Shown: positions 33,197-42,278, counted from the first letter of the stretch. The stretch is DNA of 64,000 nucleotides from Hungatella sp. UBA4396 (GCA_002389905.1 DGRE01000032.1:41973-105972), one strand, 5' to 3'. The notes: generated from the letters alone by a model not told the origin. A program made the numbers and translations.

Positions 33197-34963
33197 TTAT
33201 GCGTTTCGCTCGATGACGGAATCGTAAAATGCATCGACCTGTTTTTTATAATCTTCAAACATTTCCAGTTTATCATTAGGAACGTCGTATTTGATGGAAA
33301 TGATCCTGTCAAAAATCGGGTCCTCCTTCAATACGGACATGGGCATTCCCATGGATATGAGAGAACGGGATTTCTTGTATAAATAAAGAATCAGATCCAT
33401 CATCAAAAACTGCTTTTCCATGGGCACGCAGGTATCTTCCTTGTGAAATGCATTCTGCTGTAAAAACCCGATGCGGATGACCTTTGAAATCTCTAAAATA
33501 AGCTTCTGGTCATCGGGAAGCATATCCCCGCCGATCAGCTTCACAATCTCCATTAAGCTGCTTTCCTGGGTCAGCAGATAGACCAGCCGGTTTCTGTAAT
33601 CCCCGAACTTCTTATCCACATGTTCCACATACCATGGACCTAAATCCATCAAATATTCCGAATAACTGCTGAGCCAGTGGATAGCCGGGAAATGGCGCTC
33701 ATTTGCCAGGTTCCGGTCCAGTCCCCAGAAGCAGCGGACAAAACGCCTTGTGTTCTGGGTCACAGGCTCTGAAAAGTCACCGCCCTGAGGGGATACGGCT
33801 CCGATAATGGTGACAGAGCCTTCGGTTCCGTTCATATTCTGCATCATTCCGGCTCTTTCGTAAAAGGCGGATAAGCGGGAGGCCAAATAAGCCGGGAAGC
33901 CTTCCTCTGCAGGCATTTCCTCCAGACGGCCTGATAATTCCCTTAAGGCCTCTGCCCAGCGGGAGGTGGAATCCGCCATGATTGCCACGTGATACCCCAT
34001 ATCCCGGTAGTATTCCGCCAGGGTAAGGCCTGAATAAAGGCTGGCCTCACGGGCGGCAACCGGCATGTTGGAAGTATTTGCAATGAGCGTAGTCCGGTCC
34101 ATAAGAGGATTTCCGGAACGGGGGTCGATCAGTTCAGAGAATTCCTCAAGAACCTGGGTCATCTCATTTCCACGCTCTCCGCAGCCGATGTAAATGATAA
34201 TATCTGCATCAGACCATTTGGCAACCTGATGCTGGGTCATGGTCTTTCCTGTTCCGAATCCTCCCGGAATACAGGCGGTTCCGCCCTTTGCCAGGGGGAA
34301 TAAGGTGTCGATAATCCTCTGCCCGGTAATTAGGGGCTTTGTGGCCGGATACCGTTTTAAAACCGGCCTGGGAATGCGGATGGGCCACTTCTGAGTCATG
34401 GTGACCTGTATTTCTGAGCCGTCTAACAGGCGGAGGGTCAGTAAGGGATCGGAAATAGTATATTCCCCATCCTCTGCCACGTCCACCACATATCCTTCCA
34501 TATCCGGAGGAATCATTACCTTGTGAACCACAGCGGGAGTCTCAGGAACCTCTGCAATGATGGCGCCCGGGAACAAGTGCTCTCCCTTTTTTACAGTTAT
34601 ATGGGTCTTCCAAAGCTTTGATTTGTCAAGAGAATCCACCTGGATGCCCCGGTCAATGTAAGCCCCGCCTGTCTTTGAGATCTCCTTTAAAGGGCGCTCA
34701 ATGCCGTCAAAAATATTGCTCAAAATGCCGGGAGCCAGTGTGACAGACACGGGAAAGCCGGTGGCGGTTACAGTTTCACCCGGCCTTAAGCCGCTTGTTT
34801 CCTCATAGACCTGAACCGTGGTCCGTCGGTCCGTCAGACCGATGACCTCGCCTACCAGATGGTCATTTCCAACGTAAACCATTTCATTCATCCGGAAACC
34901 GGGGTTTCCCTTTAAGTATATAATAGGGCCGTTGATTCCGGAAATTACTCCTGTATCAGCCAT
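33197..34963 (-). CDS. ntpA: V-type ATPase catalytic subunit A
   Basis: A 588-residue catalytic subunit. It shows the Walker A motif GGFGTGKTMTQHQVAKWSDA, the family DIIIYIGCGERGNEM, the V-type-specific ~90-residue insert with EVPETPAVVHKVMIPPD, and MADSTSRWAEALRE (Walker B and catalytic region). The ATG at 34963 is chosen because GGAGGTGGGG lies 8 bases upstream, within the end of ntpE, so the two genes overlap by 8 bases. Makes the ATP-hydrolysing or -synthesising site with NtpB. Confidence 0.95.
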   Translation of the reverse strand: MADTGVISGINGPIIYLKGNPGFRMNEMVYVGNDHLVGEVIGLTDRRTTVQVYEETSGLRPGETVTATGFPVSVTLAPGILSNIFDGIERPLKEISKTGGAYIDRGIQVDSLDKSKLWKTHITVKKGEHLFPGAIIAEVPETPAVVHKVMIPPDMEGYVVDVAEDGEYTISDPLLTLRLLDGSEIQVTMTQKWPIRIPRPVLKRYPATKPLITGQRIIDTLFPLAKGGTACIPGGFGTGKTMTQHQVAKWSDADIIIYIGCGERGNEMTQVLEEFSELIDPRSGNPLMDRTTLIANTSNMPVAAREASLYSGLTLAEYYRDMGYHVAIMADSTSRWAEALRELSGRLEEMPAEEGFPAYLASRLSAFYERAGMMQNMNGTEGSVTIIGAVSPQGGDFSEPVTQNTRRFVRCFWGLDRNLANERHFPAIHWLSSYSEYLMDLGPWYVEHVDKKFGDYRNRLVYLLTQESSLMEIVKLIGGDMLPDDQKLILEISKVIRIGFLQQNAFHKEDTCVPMEKQFLMMDLILYLYKKSRSLISMGMPMSVLKEDPIFDRIISIKYDVPNDKLEMFEDYKKQVDAFYDSVIERNA

Positions 34964-35558
34964 TTTCCCCACCTCCCATCATTTCCCTGATATCAAACCG
35001 GAAGTCACGTTTTTCCTCCTCCAGCCTGGATTCAAAGGAATTGTCAATCAAAATATGCCTGGAAGGGATCACTGCCCGGATTCCTCCCATAAATGAATAT
35101 TCACTGATTCGTATATCAGCGCTGGCAGGAAACTTAAGGCTTCTGGCCTTTTCCTCATCTTCAGGAGTTAAATAAATAGTCATGAACTCCTTACCGGCCA
35201 GCTCTGTTGCTTCCTGTACCTGCTTTTCCAAAAGACGGCCGTATTCTGGAGTCTTCATAAATTCTATGAGCCGCTCCTTCAATTCTGCAAACAGCTTTTC
35301 CTTCAGTTCATCCTGTTTCTTTCCGAACTCCCGTTTCATGCCGATCTGCTCCAGAGAAAGCTGTTTGTTGATTTCCCGTTCCATCTGTTCCCGCTCCATG
35401 ACTACCTGCTGTCTGGCCCGTGCCTTTGCATCCTTTTGATGCTCGGCAAAGGTTTCCTCCAGGGCAGCCGTATATTCGTCAAGCATTTTTGCGCTGCGGG
35501 TTCTGGCGTCCTCCATACAGAAGCTCAGGAAATGCTGCAGTTTTTCCTCAGTTGTCAA
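34956..35558 (-). CDS. ntpE: V-type ATPase subunit E
   Basis: A 200-residue peripheral-stalk subunit. Residues ~1-100 are a long charged coiled coil (EETFAEHQKDAKARARQQVV; MEREQMEREINKQLSLEQIG), followed by a compact C-terminal domain (FMTIYLTPEDEEKARSL; GGIRAVIPSRHILIDNSF ending in a membrane-distal domain). It pairs with the NtpG-like subunit to form the stator. The likely start is the TTG at 35558 because AAAGAGG sits 8 bases upstream; a GTG at 35567 is the alternative. Precedes ntpA and overlaps it. Confidence 0.85.
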   Translation of the reverse strand: MTTEEKLQHFLSFCMEDARTRSAKMLDEYTAALEETFAEHQKDAKARARQQVVMEREQMEREINKQLSLEQIGMKREFGKKQDELKEKLFAELKERLIEFMKTPEYGRLLEKQVQEATELAGKEFMTIYLTPEDEEKARSLKFPASADIRISEYSFMGGIRAVIPSRHILIDNSFESRLEEEKRDFRFDIREMMGGGENG

Positions 35559-35574
35559 GATGACCACCTCTTTC

Positions 35575-35883
35575 CTATAGTTTTAATCCGATGGCTTCGT
35601 TTACATAATCTGTAATAAAGTCCGGCTTGCGGCCTGTTCCATGGCGGTCCGGAATTTCCACGATCAGCGGAAGCCTCCGGTTCAGCTTCACATCATTGAT
35701 GATGTCCGGAAACTCTCTTCCGAATTTTTCCGTCAAAAGGACGATTCCGATGTCCCTGTCGGCCAGGACCTTATCCAGTTCACTTTTTAACTCAGCCTTT
35801 TCATGGACAACTGCACCTTCTACCCCGGCCAGTCTCATGCCGGTCCAGGTATCCACGTTGTCACTGATCAGATACATTTTCAT
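35575..35883 (-). CDS. ntpF: V-type ATPase subunit F
   Basis: A 102-residue central-stalk subunit (MKMYLISDNVDTWTGMRLAG; EGAVVHEKAELKSELDKVLA; IGIVLLTEKFGREFPD), a Rossmann-like fold typical of NtpF/AtpF of V-type enzymes. The start at 35883 follows the ntpK stop almost directly (AGGAAAGCTGTAACAATG), which is better than a longer frame reaching 35934 inside ntpK. It binds the end of NtpD and may regulate activity. Confidence 0.9.
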   Translation of the reverse strand: MKMYLISDNVDTWTGMRLAGVEGAVVHEKAELKSELDKVLADRDIGIVLLTEKFGREFPDIINDVKLNRRLPLIVEIPDRHGTGRKPDFITDYVNEAIGLKL

Positions 35884-35885
35884 TG

Positions 35886-36317
35886 TTACAGCTTTCCTAA
35901 GATCATGAAAGAGATGATCAATCCGTAGAGACACACACCTTCGGCAAGGCCAACGAAGATCAGTGATTTACCAAGGATAGAACCATCTTCGCTGATGGCT
36001 CCAAGAGCGGCGCTGGCAGCAGCAGAAACGGCAATTCCGCCTCCGATGCAGGCAAGACCGGTGGAAAGGGCGGCTGCCAGATATCCCATGCCGGCAACTG
36101 TTCCTGATACGGCGGCAGCAGTTTCCTCAGCAGAAGCGCTGCCGCTGAACATGAAGATACTGGATACCATAAGGGTTCCGAAGAATAAGAATGCATTGAC
36201 ACCCAGGGCGGTTTTATAACGGCCCTTTGTCTTTTCTCCTGCGGCAAAGGCGCCGAGAGGAAGGACAATGCTTAAGGTTAATGCGGCTGCAAATATGATT
36301 TTTACTAAATTAGACAT
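35886..36317 (-). CDS. ntpK: V-type ATPase membrane rotor subunit K (c-ring)
   Basis: A 143-residue proteolipid with four hydrophobic segments (about residues 5-26, 40-58, 76-105 and 115-141). A single ion-binding glutamate is seen at residue 126 in FVGLAEGVCLYGLIISF. The first hairpin carries no second carboxylate, so one site per subunit is expected. Compared with Enterococcus hirae NtpK, the glutamine that helps bind Na+ in the third segment appears to be replaced by Gly in CIGGGIAVS, so H+ rather than Na+ is a guess by inspection only. Lies between ntpI and ntpF. Confidence 0.85.
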   Translation of the reverse strand: MSNLVKIIFAAALTLSIVLPLGAFAAGEKTKGRYKTALGVNAFLFFGTLMVSSIFMFSGSASAEETAAAVSGTVAGMGYLAAALSTGLACIGGGIAVSAAASAALGAISEDGSILGKSLIFVGLAEGVCLYGLIISFMILGKL

Positions 36318-36340
36318 AGGATTTACCTCCGATATGGTTT

Positions 36341-38263
36341 TTAATTTTTCTTTCCGTAGGGCTTAAATTCACGGCCGGTTCCACGGTAGAAACGGCTGAA
36401 TAATTCGTAATATTCCAGACGAAGGACCTGAATTCCCACGATCAGTCCTTCCATGCCGCAGACAAATAAATTTCCAAGAACTACAACCAGCCAGTTGGGA
36501 TTTCCTGCTTCTGCTCCGGACAGCATGAGCACCACCTCCATCATGGCCGCATGGCTGATTGCAAATGCGCCGACACGGACAAAGGAAAGGGTGTTGGAAA
36601 AATAGCTTAAAAGTACTTCAAACAGCTCGAAAAAGCCCTGGACCACAAACATGCCTTTGCCCCCATGGCTTGTATGGGCTTTTTTCTCCGCCAGATGGGT
36701 CAGCGGCTCCTTAAAGAACATGAGTCCCAAAGGAATGATAAAGAGAATGATCAAAAGCAAGGTGGCCGGAAGGGGCCTTCCTGTCATGTAAAGGGCTATA
36801 GTCAGCACAAGGCTGGCATAAAAAGCAAGGCCCGCCGCTCCGTTGGTATCAAACCAGATTTTTTCCGTATCATGGGAGCGGACGCTGTTTATGATATTTA
36901 AAACCATGGTCATGAGGATGATTCCCATGCCAAGGGCAACCGCAGTGATAAACACTGTATTCAGCTTTCCGATAAAGGGCAGGCTGGTCATATGCTCCAT
37001 GGGGCGGAGCCATACCGGATCTATGATGTGCTCAAACCCGAATATGCTGCCGAACAGAAAGCCGAATATGGTTGAGAAAAAGCCGCAGCAGGAGATAATG
37101 GCTGCCAGGTTCAGCTTCTTTTTCCGGAAGAGGAATAAGCCTCCCAGCAGCAGGCAGAGCCCCTGGCCCACATCCCCGAACATGAACCCGAACAGGAAGG
37201 AATAGACGATTCCGATTAAAACCGTTGGGTCGATTTCGTTGTAGGCGGGAAGGCCGTACATGCCGATGAACATTTCAAAGGGCCGGAACAGCTTGGGATT
37301 TTTCAGCTTGGTGGGCGGCTTGCTTAAAATGTTGTTGTGGTCATCCTCCGCAAAGAAAAAGGTTTGTTTGTCATCGGCAATTTCCTTCTGAAATGCCGCT
37401 GCATCCCGGCTGCTCATCCAGCCGCAGAGAATGTAAAAGGTGTTTACATCCTTTTTTGTGCAGGCTGCCAGCTTCCGGACGTTGAAGTTTTCAGAATAGG
37501 TCTCCAGCCTGTGCAAAGCAGCGGATAAATCTTCTTTCCGCTGGGAAAGCATCTGGGCTCTTTGACTGCGAAGCCGGTCTAAATCTGACTGGATGGCATC
37601 TATATCCTCCTGAAGGGAGTGGATGGCATCGGTAGGAGTTCCCTTGTATTCATCGGGCAGGAAGAAACGCTCAAAATGCATGGAGGCATAAATGGCGTCA
37701 ATCTGGTTTGATATGGTTTCAGGTGCAAAGTAAACCAGCCATACATAATCCTGATCTTCCCGGCATTTGTAAAGGACGGTATCAATGGTATCGTAGACAT
37801 AGTCCTGGAATTTCCTGTAGTATTCATGGGAAATCCGCCCAAAGCGGAATTTGATGTACTTAAAATGAAGGATGGAGCTTAAGTCATAATTAAGTCCTAC
37901 AAAGGGCAGGATGCGGTCCAAAGATTCCTGAAGGGAATTCTGTTTGGATAAAAGCTCCTGTTCATCCTTTGTAAAGTCCTGCACCTGCCGGTCAATTTCC
38001 TCCACCATGTCAGCGGCCTGCTGGACCGAAATCTCTCTGCGTGAGGGTTCCAGGCCCGGAAGCAGCTTTGCCAGCTCCACAGCTTTCTGGTAAGTCTCCC
38101 GGTAGGGGTTTGTTTCAATATAAGGCCTTAAGTTTTTCACCGTCTTTAATTCCGACAGGGCATTTTCCAGGTGGATCTCATACTTTGACAAGTAGGTGTC
38201 AATAACCCGGTCAATGTCCTCTTTTGGTCCGGTGATGCTTAAGAATTTCATCTTTTCTATCAC
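36341..38263 (-). CDS. ntpI: V-type ATPase subunit I (membrane stator, a-subunit)
   Basis: A 640-residue subunit with a soluble N-terminal half (residues ~1-320, coiled coils such as QSDLDRLRSQRAQMLSQRKE) and a membrane half with ~7-8 segments (TVLIGIVYSFLFGFMFGDVG; LNTVFITAVALGMGIILMTM; FVRVGAFAISHAAMMEVVLM). The SFVRVGAFAISHA stretch contains the essential arginine that forms the ion half-channel against the rotor. The GTG at 38263 has AAGGAGG upstream. Family length is 640-670. Confidence 0.93.
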   Translation of the reverse strand: MIEKMKFLSITGPKEDIDRVIDTYLSKYEIHLENALSELKTVKNLRPYIETNPYRETYQKAVELAKLLPGLEPSRREISVQQAADMVEEIDRQVQDFTKDEQELLSKQNSLQESLDRILPFVGLNYDLSSILHFKYIKFRFGRISHEYYRKFQDYVYDTIDTVLYKCREDQDYVWLVYFAPETISNQIDAIYASMHFERFFLPDEYKGTPTDAIHSLQEDIDAIQSDLDRLRSQRAQMLSQRKEDLSAALHRLETYSENFNVRKLAACTKKDVNTFYILCGWMSSRDAAAFQKEIADDKQTFFFAEDDHNNILSKPPTKLKNPKLFRPFEMFIGMYGLPAYNEIDPTVLIGIVYSFLFGFMFGDVGQGLCLLLGGLFLFRKKKLNLAAIISCCGFFSTIFGFLFGSIFGFEHIIDPVWLRPMEHMTSLPFIGKLNTVFITAVALGMGIILMTMVLNIINSVRSHDTEKIWFDTNGAAGLAFYASLVLTIALYMTGRPLPATLLLIILFIIPLGLMFFKEPLTHLAEKKAHTSHGGKGMFVVQGFFELFEVLLSYFSNTLSFVRVGAFAISHAAMMEVVLMLSGAEAGNPNWLVVVLGNLFVCGMEGLIVGIQVLRLEYYELFSRFYRGTGREFKPYGKKN

Positions 38264-38279
38264 GAAATGGCAGCCTCCT

Positions 38280-39323
38280 TTACTGTGCGACTACATAAGA
38301 GATAATTTCTTCCGGATTTACGCTGTACCGGATACTCTCTATGAGTGTGATGATTTTTTGAATTTCTTCTTCTTTAAAATAGAGATATGAATTCAGCACA
38401 GCAATGGAGTAAGGATTTTGCTGGCTGGCTAAGCGGTAAATTTTACCCAGAGCCTTTTGGGTAAGGCTTTCTAAGTCCGGCCGGTCCCTGGCCTCTAAGT
38501 CTGTGAGGCGGCCGTAAAAGGTGGATCTTAAAGCGCCGTAAAACTCATCATCCGAGGCGGCCTCCACCATCTTTGTAACCTGTTCCCTGGTCAACTGGTA
38601 ATGGATAGGGATCAGGAGGGAATAAATGTCTGCGGACTGCAGATGGTAATACTTTTTGGAACGGTATATCCACTGGATATTCAGTAAATCCATCCGGCTT
38701 CCAAAGCAGCGGGAAAGAATTTTCCTTTCCTTCCGGGTTAAATGCCTGCCCATGACCTTCCAGGTGCTTTTAAAGTACAGAAGGTCTAAACGGACCTCGT
38801 AATCGAATAAGGCGGGCTGTTTTCCATCTTCCAGTTCGGCCAAAAGACCGTAATAAATGGATCCTTCCAGGTTTGCAATGAAGGAAGAAATATCAGAGGA
38901 GGAGGAAAGCTTCACCAAATCCAGCCGGGAATGCTTATCAAAAAACTCCCGGAATGCCAGAAGATCGATGTCTGGGCGGCTGCGGCCCATGGCATTGCGG
39001 AAGCATTTTTTAATAAGTCTGATTTCAAAGTGCATAAAATACAGGTCGAGGAATTTGCGCTGGTCTAAGTTTGCGAACCGGTAGAGCTTTGCAAAATCCT
39101 GATAAAGAGAAAGAATCAGGCGCTGCTCAATAACTCCCCGGTGAAGTTCCCCTTCCAGGTTTTGAAACACGCCTTCATAAGCGGGAAGGCGCCGCAGATA
39201 TTCCACTGCGTCGGAAACTGTTTCAAGGGACGCCATGTCCCGGAAATGGCCTTCCGTGATTAAGCGGCTTTCCATGGCACGTACCTTGGTAGTAATGCCG
39301 CTGTAGGATAGCAGGTCTCCCAT
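38280..39323 (-). CDS. ntpC: V-type ATPase subunit C
   Basis: A 347-residue subunit that links the soluble rotor to the membrane c-ring. It begins MGDLLSYSGITTKVRAMESR and contains the family's helical repeats (AVEYLRRLPAYEGVF; LDLYFMHFEIRLIKKCFRNA; QNPYSIAVLNSYLYFKEEEI). The C-terminal KEEEIQKIITLIESIRYSVN is typical of V-type C/AC39 proteins. Start has a good upstream site, 4 bases after the small NtpG gene stop. Confidence 0.92.
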   Translation of the reverse strand: MGDLLSYSGITTKVRAMESRLITEGHFRDMASLETVSDAVEYLRRLPAYEGVFQNLEGELHRGVIEQRLILSLYQDFAKLYRFANLDQRKFLDLYFMHFEIRLIKKCFRNAMGRSRPDIDLLAFREFFDKHSRLDLVKLSSSSDISSFIANLEGSIYYGLLAELEDGKQPALFDYEVRLDLLYFKSTWKVMGRHLTRKERKILSRCFGSRMDLLNIQWIYRSKKYYHLQSADIYSLLIPIHYQLTREQVTKMVEAASDDEFYGALRSTFYGRLTDLEARDRPDLESLTQKALGKIYRLASQQNPYSIAVLNSYLYFKEEEIQKIITLIESIRYSVNPEEIISYVVAQ

Positions 39324-39327
39324 GGAA

Positions 39328-39639
39328 TCACTCCTTTGTTATAGTATGAAATAAATTCTCTGCGTATTGGGTATGGTGCTCTTTGAATTGCTTCTCCATG
39401 GTTTCCAGAAGCTTTTGGGAATCGCTTTGCTGTTTTTTTAAACGCTCATTCATGGAAATTTCCATGCTGGCTCTCAGTTCCTCCAGCTCTTTTTCCGTTT
39501 CCTTTTCCAACTGGGCGTCAAATGCAGCAGTGCGTTCCTCCATTTCTTTAAAAAATGTCTTTTTTCTCTGAGCCGCTGCTTCCATAATAGAGGTTGCAGA
39601 TGATTCAATTTCGGATATTTTTTCAATCACAGCATCCAT
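39328..39639 (-). CDS. V-type ATPase small stalk subunit (NtpG/H-like)
   Basis: A 103-residue, highly charged, mostly coiled-coil protein (MDAVIEKISEIESSATSIME then many Glu, Lys and Gln, no membrane segment), the first gene of the V-type operon. This position and composition fit the small peripheral-stalk partner of NtpE (often called subunit G or H). Sequence alone is too repetitive to fix the orthologue. AAAGGAGGGC precedes the ATG. The promoter for the whole operon should lie upstream of 39639. Confidence 0.75.
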   Translation of the reverse strand: MDAVIEKISEIESSATSIMEAAAQRKKTFFKEMEERTAAFDAQLEKETEKELEELRASMEISMNERLKKQQSDSQKLLETMEKQFKEHHTQYAENLFHTITKE

Positions 39640-39722
39640 ATCATGCCCTCCTTTCCTTTAAATACATCATTGACTCATAACTCTCATAATACTACTATTT
39701 TAAAAAAAAGCTATAAAAATAT

Positions 39723-39763
39723 AAAAAAAGCAGGGGCAACGGAGTATCCTCCGGCGCCTCTGC
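39723..39763 (-). terminator. Terminator after the SH3b membrane protein gene
   Basis: On the minus strand GCAGAGGCGC ... GCCCCTGC with an internal GGAG/CTCC stem is followed by TTTTTTT. It separates the SH3b gene from the V-type operon, so the two are not obviously one transcript. Confidence 0.8.
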
Positions 39764-39796
39764 CTTTAAATCTGCAGGGAATGTCAGGGGGTGCTT

Positions 39797-40897
39797 CTAA
39801 GAACTTTCCGAAACCGGGGAAGTTTCTTCTGTTTCTTCGGTTTCAGCTTCTGATACAGTTAAAAATTCAGTGGCAACGTATGCCTCTCTGCCTTCAAACA
39901 TAATGACGGTCCATTTGTCATCGTAGGTATCCACATAATCAATGACAGTGCCGCTTGCCAGACTGCCCAGACGGGTGCTTTCCGTAGACGGTTCTGAGCG
40001 CACATTGAGTTTGCTTGATGTGGTGTAAATCTTAGGGGCCTCTGTTGACGGTGCGGCAGTCTCCGGCGGTGTCTCTGTAGGAAGCATAGCTTCTGTTGAC
40101 ACCTCTGGGGAAGTCTGGGAGGCTGTGGTTTCCTTTTTATCGCCTTTTCCGGGCACCAGCTTTACAAATATCATTACAACCACTAAAAGAGCCAGGAAAA
40201 TAAGTGCCGGCTTTAATAAATCGTAGGGATCAAAGCCGCGGTTTCTGGAACGCCTTCTGCTTCTGCTTTGAGAGGAAACTCTCTGGCCGTTACGGGAAAC
40301 CGCCCTCTGGGGAGGTCTCTGGGAAGATCTGGTTCCTGTCTGCCTTGTTCCGGAGGGTCTGGCTCCCGATTGCCGTTCTCCCGTTCTTTGGGAGGCGGGC
40401 CTTGTGCCGGTACTTCTTGGGGTTCCGGTCCTGGAAGTCTCGCTTCCCGGAGCCCTTCGGGAAGAGGCATTGCGGGAGGTGATGGGCACAGTGCTGAAAG
40501 AGCCTGGCTGATGGCTCATGGAAGACGCATTCTGTCTGCCAAGTCCCAGAAGACCGCCAAGGGTATGGACTTCCTGACCCAGAAGCTGACAAGCTTCATT
40601 GGCATCATAGGGGCTGTCATCGCCTTCATGAACGGCTTTGTTTCCAAGCATACGGATTCGATGGTAGTGATCCTTAGTGGCCTGGGAAATAAAACGTCCT
40701 TCAAATAACTGGTCAATGCTGTCGGCTAAGTCGCCTTCCACGATCAGGGCTCTTTCTCCTAAAAAGTTCACAATGTATTCCAGGGTTTGGCGGGCTTTGA
40801 TCATGGACATATTATGCTGTTTCTGGCTTAAGAGTGTTTCGGTCTCTCTTAGGCCCTGCTGGACTCTGGCCCAAAAACTGTTATCTGTGGTTCCCAT
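39797..40897 (-). CDS. Membrane protein with DUF4145-like N-terminus, basic disordered linker and SH3b domain
   Basis: A 366-residue protein. Residues ~10-110 look like a DUF4145-type helical domain (LSQKQHNMSMIKARQTLEYI; RIRMLGNKAVHEGDDSPYDA). Residues ~120-230 are a low-complexity Arg/Ser/Thr/Gln-rich stretch, ending RRRSRNRGFDPYDLL. A single membrane segment follows (ALIFLALLVVVMIFVKL), a Thr/Glu/Pro-rich spacer, then a bacterial SH3 domain (YTTSSKLNVRSEPSTESTRL; IMFEGREAYVATEFLTV). The N-terminus would be cytoplasmic and the SH3b outside, near the wall. Start at 40897 follows AAAGGAGGAAATAT. Divergent from trmB. Function unknown. Confidence 0.75.
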   Translation of the reverse strand: MGTTDNSFWARVQQGLRETETLLSQKQHNMSMIKARQTLEYIVNFLGERALIVEGDLADSIDQLFEGRFISQATKDHYHRIRMLGNKAVHEGDDSPYDANEACQLLGQEVHTLGGLLGLGRQNASSMSHQPGSFSTVPITSRNASSRRAPGSETSRTGTPRSTGTRPASQRTGERQSGARPSGTRQTGTRSSQRPPQRAVSRNGQRVSSQSRSRRRSRNRGFDPYDLLKPALIFLALLVVVMIFVKLVPGKGDKKETTASQTSPEVSTEAMLPTETPPETAAPSTEAPKIYTTSSKLNVRSEPSTESTRLGSLASGTVIDYVDTYDDKWTVIMFEGREAYVATEFLTVSEAETEETEETSPVSESS

Positions 40898-41109
40898 ATA
40901 TATTTCCTCCTTTGCAAAACGGTTATATGCCATATATACAGATATTATACTAGATTATTACGAATTGCGCACCTGTTATTTTGTCGAAATTAGATTTGAA
41001 AGGAAAAAGTAAAAAATAGCCGTCTTGCCATGAATCCATTTTGTATGATACAATCAATTGAAAATGCCAAGGCAGTTTTAGAAGACGAAGCGAAAAGAGG
41101 AATTACAAT

Positions 41110-41748
41110 ATGAGGTTACGTCACATACCAGGCTCAGAAGAAGAAATCGCAGGCAGCCCATATGTGGTCCAGAATCCCTCTGAAAAAAAGGGGAACTGGA
41201 AAGAAGTATTTGGAAATGAAAATCCCATAGAAATAGAGGTGGGCATGGGAAAGGGCCGTTTTATCATGGAACTGGCTTCCCTTCACCCGGAAATTAATTA
41301 TGTAGGAATTGAACGTTATCCCAGCGTGCTTTTGAGAGGGCTTCAAAAACGGGCCGGGCTGGAGCTTGACAATATTTATTTTATGTGTGTGGATGCCAGG
41401 AACCTGGGAGATATTTTTGAGAAGGGGGAGGTACAGAAGATATACTTAAACTTTTCCGATCCCTGGCCCAAGGACCGCCATGCAAAGCGCAGGCTGACAT
41501 CTGAGGAATTTATGGCGGTTTATGACACCATCTTAGGGCCGGAGGGCGTTGTGGAGTTTAAAACCGACAACAAAGGACTGTTTGAATATTCTCTGGAATC
41601 CATTCCCCGGGCAGGGTGGAAGATAAAGGAACATACCTTTGACTTACATCACAGTGAAATGGGAGAAGGAAATGTGATGACAGAATATGAGGAGAAGTTT
41701 TCCTCTAAAGGAAATCCCATTTACAAGCTGGTGGCAGGCAGAGCCTGA
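41110..41748 (+). CDS. trmB: tRNA (guanine-N7-)-methyltransferase
   Basis: A 212-residue SAM-dependent methyltransferase that modifies G46 in the tRNA variable loop. It has the SAM-binding motif IEVGMGKGRFIMELA, YVGIERYPSVLLRGLQK, the family core NFSDPWPKDRHAKRRL (catalytic/tRNA-binding region) and EFKTDNKGLFEYSLE. Length is normal. A perfect terminator follows. The gene is monocistronic with its own start after GAAAAGAGGAATTAC. Confidence 0.95.
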   Translation: MRLRHIPGSEEEIAGSPYVVQNPSEKKGNWKEVFGNENPIEIEVGMGKGRFIMELASLHPEINYVGIERYPSVLLRGLQKRAGLELDNIYFMCVDARNLGDIFEKGEVQKIYLNFSDPWPKDRHAKRRLTSEEFMAVYDTILGPEGVVEFKTDNKGLFEYSLESIPRAGWKIKEHTFDLHHSEMGEGNVMTEYEEKFSSKGNPIYKLVAGRA

Positions 41749-41756
41749 TTTTATGG

Positions 41757-41794
41757 AAACCGGCGTCAAGGCTTTAAACCTGGACGCCGGTTTT
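41757..41794 (+). terminator. Terminator of trmB
   Basis: AAACCGGCGTC and GACGCCGGTTT form a perfect 11-bp stem with a 15-base loop followed by TTTT-like sequence, nine bases after the trmB stop. Confidence 0.88.
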
Positions 41795-41836
41795 GCATAT
41801 AATAAGGCAAAAGGAAACGAACATGGAGCCGTGGCT

Positions 41837-41989
41837 ATGGGAATGAAAAATAAAATTACTGGAAAACTTCTCCAGGCAACCAGCGATAAGGCGGATCTGA
41901 ACCGGAAAATGCTCATTTTGAATAAATCTTTTGTAGAAGTGAACAAAACCCTGGGCGGAAGTTCAAAGAAAAATAAGAATAATAAATAA
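41837..41989 (+). CDS. Possible small lysine-rich protein of unknown function
   Basis: An open frame of about 50 residues (MGMKNKITGKLLQATSDKAD then LNRKMLILNKSFVEVNKTLG and a Lys/Asn-rich end). A longer version from 41753 would translate the trmB terminator, so the start is probably near 41837, perhaps the upstream GTG at 41831; AAAAGGAAACGAAC is a moderate site. The Lys-rich tail could be a nucleic acid-binding tail, but nothing identifies it. It may be spurious. Confidence 0.3.
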   Translation: MGMKNKITGKLLQATSDKADLNRKMLILNKSFVEVNKTLGGSSKKNKNNK

Positions 41990-42025
41990 ATTTATAATAC
42001 TTGTGAAATTTTTGTAAAAAAGGTG

Positions 42026-42054
42026 TTGACTTTTGACGGATAGAGATATATAAT
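42026..42054 (+). promoter_or_regulatory. Sigma-A promoter of the tRNA-Lys gene
   Basis: TTGACT (42026-42031), a 17-base spacer and a perfect TATAAT (42049-42054), 41 bases before the tRNA. Confidence 0.9.
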
Positions 42055-42095
42055 TACACTCGTGCCTGAGACATGGCACAACAAAAGACAAGCAA

Positions 42096-42168
42096 GCGCC
42101 TTTAGCTCAGTTGGTAGAGCAGTAGACTCTTAATCTATTTGTCCAGGGTTCGAGTCCCTGAAGGCGCA
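42096..42168 (+). tRNA. tRNA-Lys (anticodon CUU)
   Basis: A 73-base cloverleaf: acceptor GCGCCTT / AAGGCGC, D-arm AGCTCAGTTGGTAGAGC, anticodon stem around loop CTCTTAA with CTT at the anticodon, and T-arm CAGGG-TTCGAGT-CCCTG. The discriminator base is A. CCA is not encoded (ATCA follows). It stands alone, with its own promoter and terminator. Confidence 0.95.
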
Positions 42169-42278
42169 TCAAAAGTTCCGGTTTTGCAGACAGAGAGCTG
42201 TGGGGTTGGGGCTTTTATTTTGCGTGGATTTAGGCGGTTTGTGAGACTTTATTTAATATGAACGGGACAAATGAGGGA

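Noticed and set aside
41687..41836. Longer version of the small Lys-rich gene after trmB
   Set aside because: It would translate through the trmB end and its perfect terminator hairpin.
42096..42168. tRNA-Lys as a duplicated attachment site for a genomic island
   Set aside because: No second copy of the tRNA 3' end was spotted downstream; the neighbouring recombinase is of the resolvase type rather than a tyrosine integrase.
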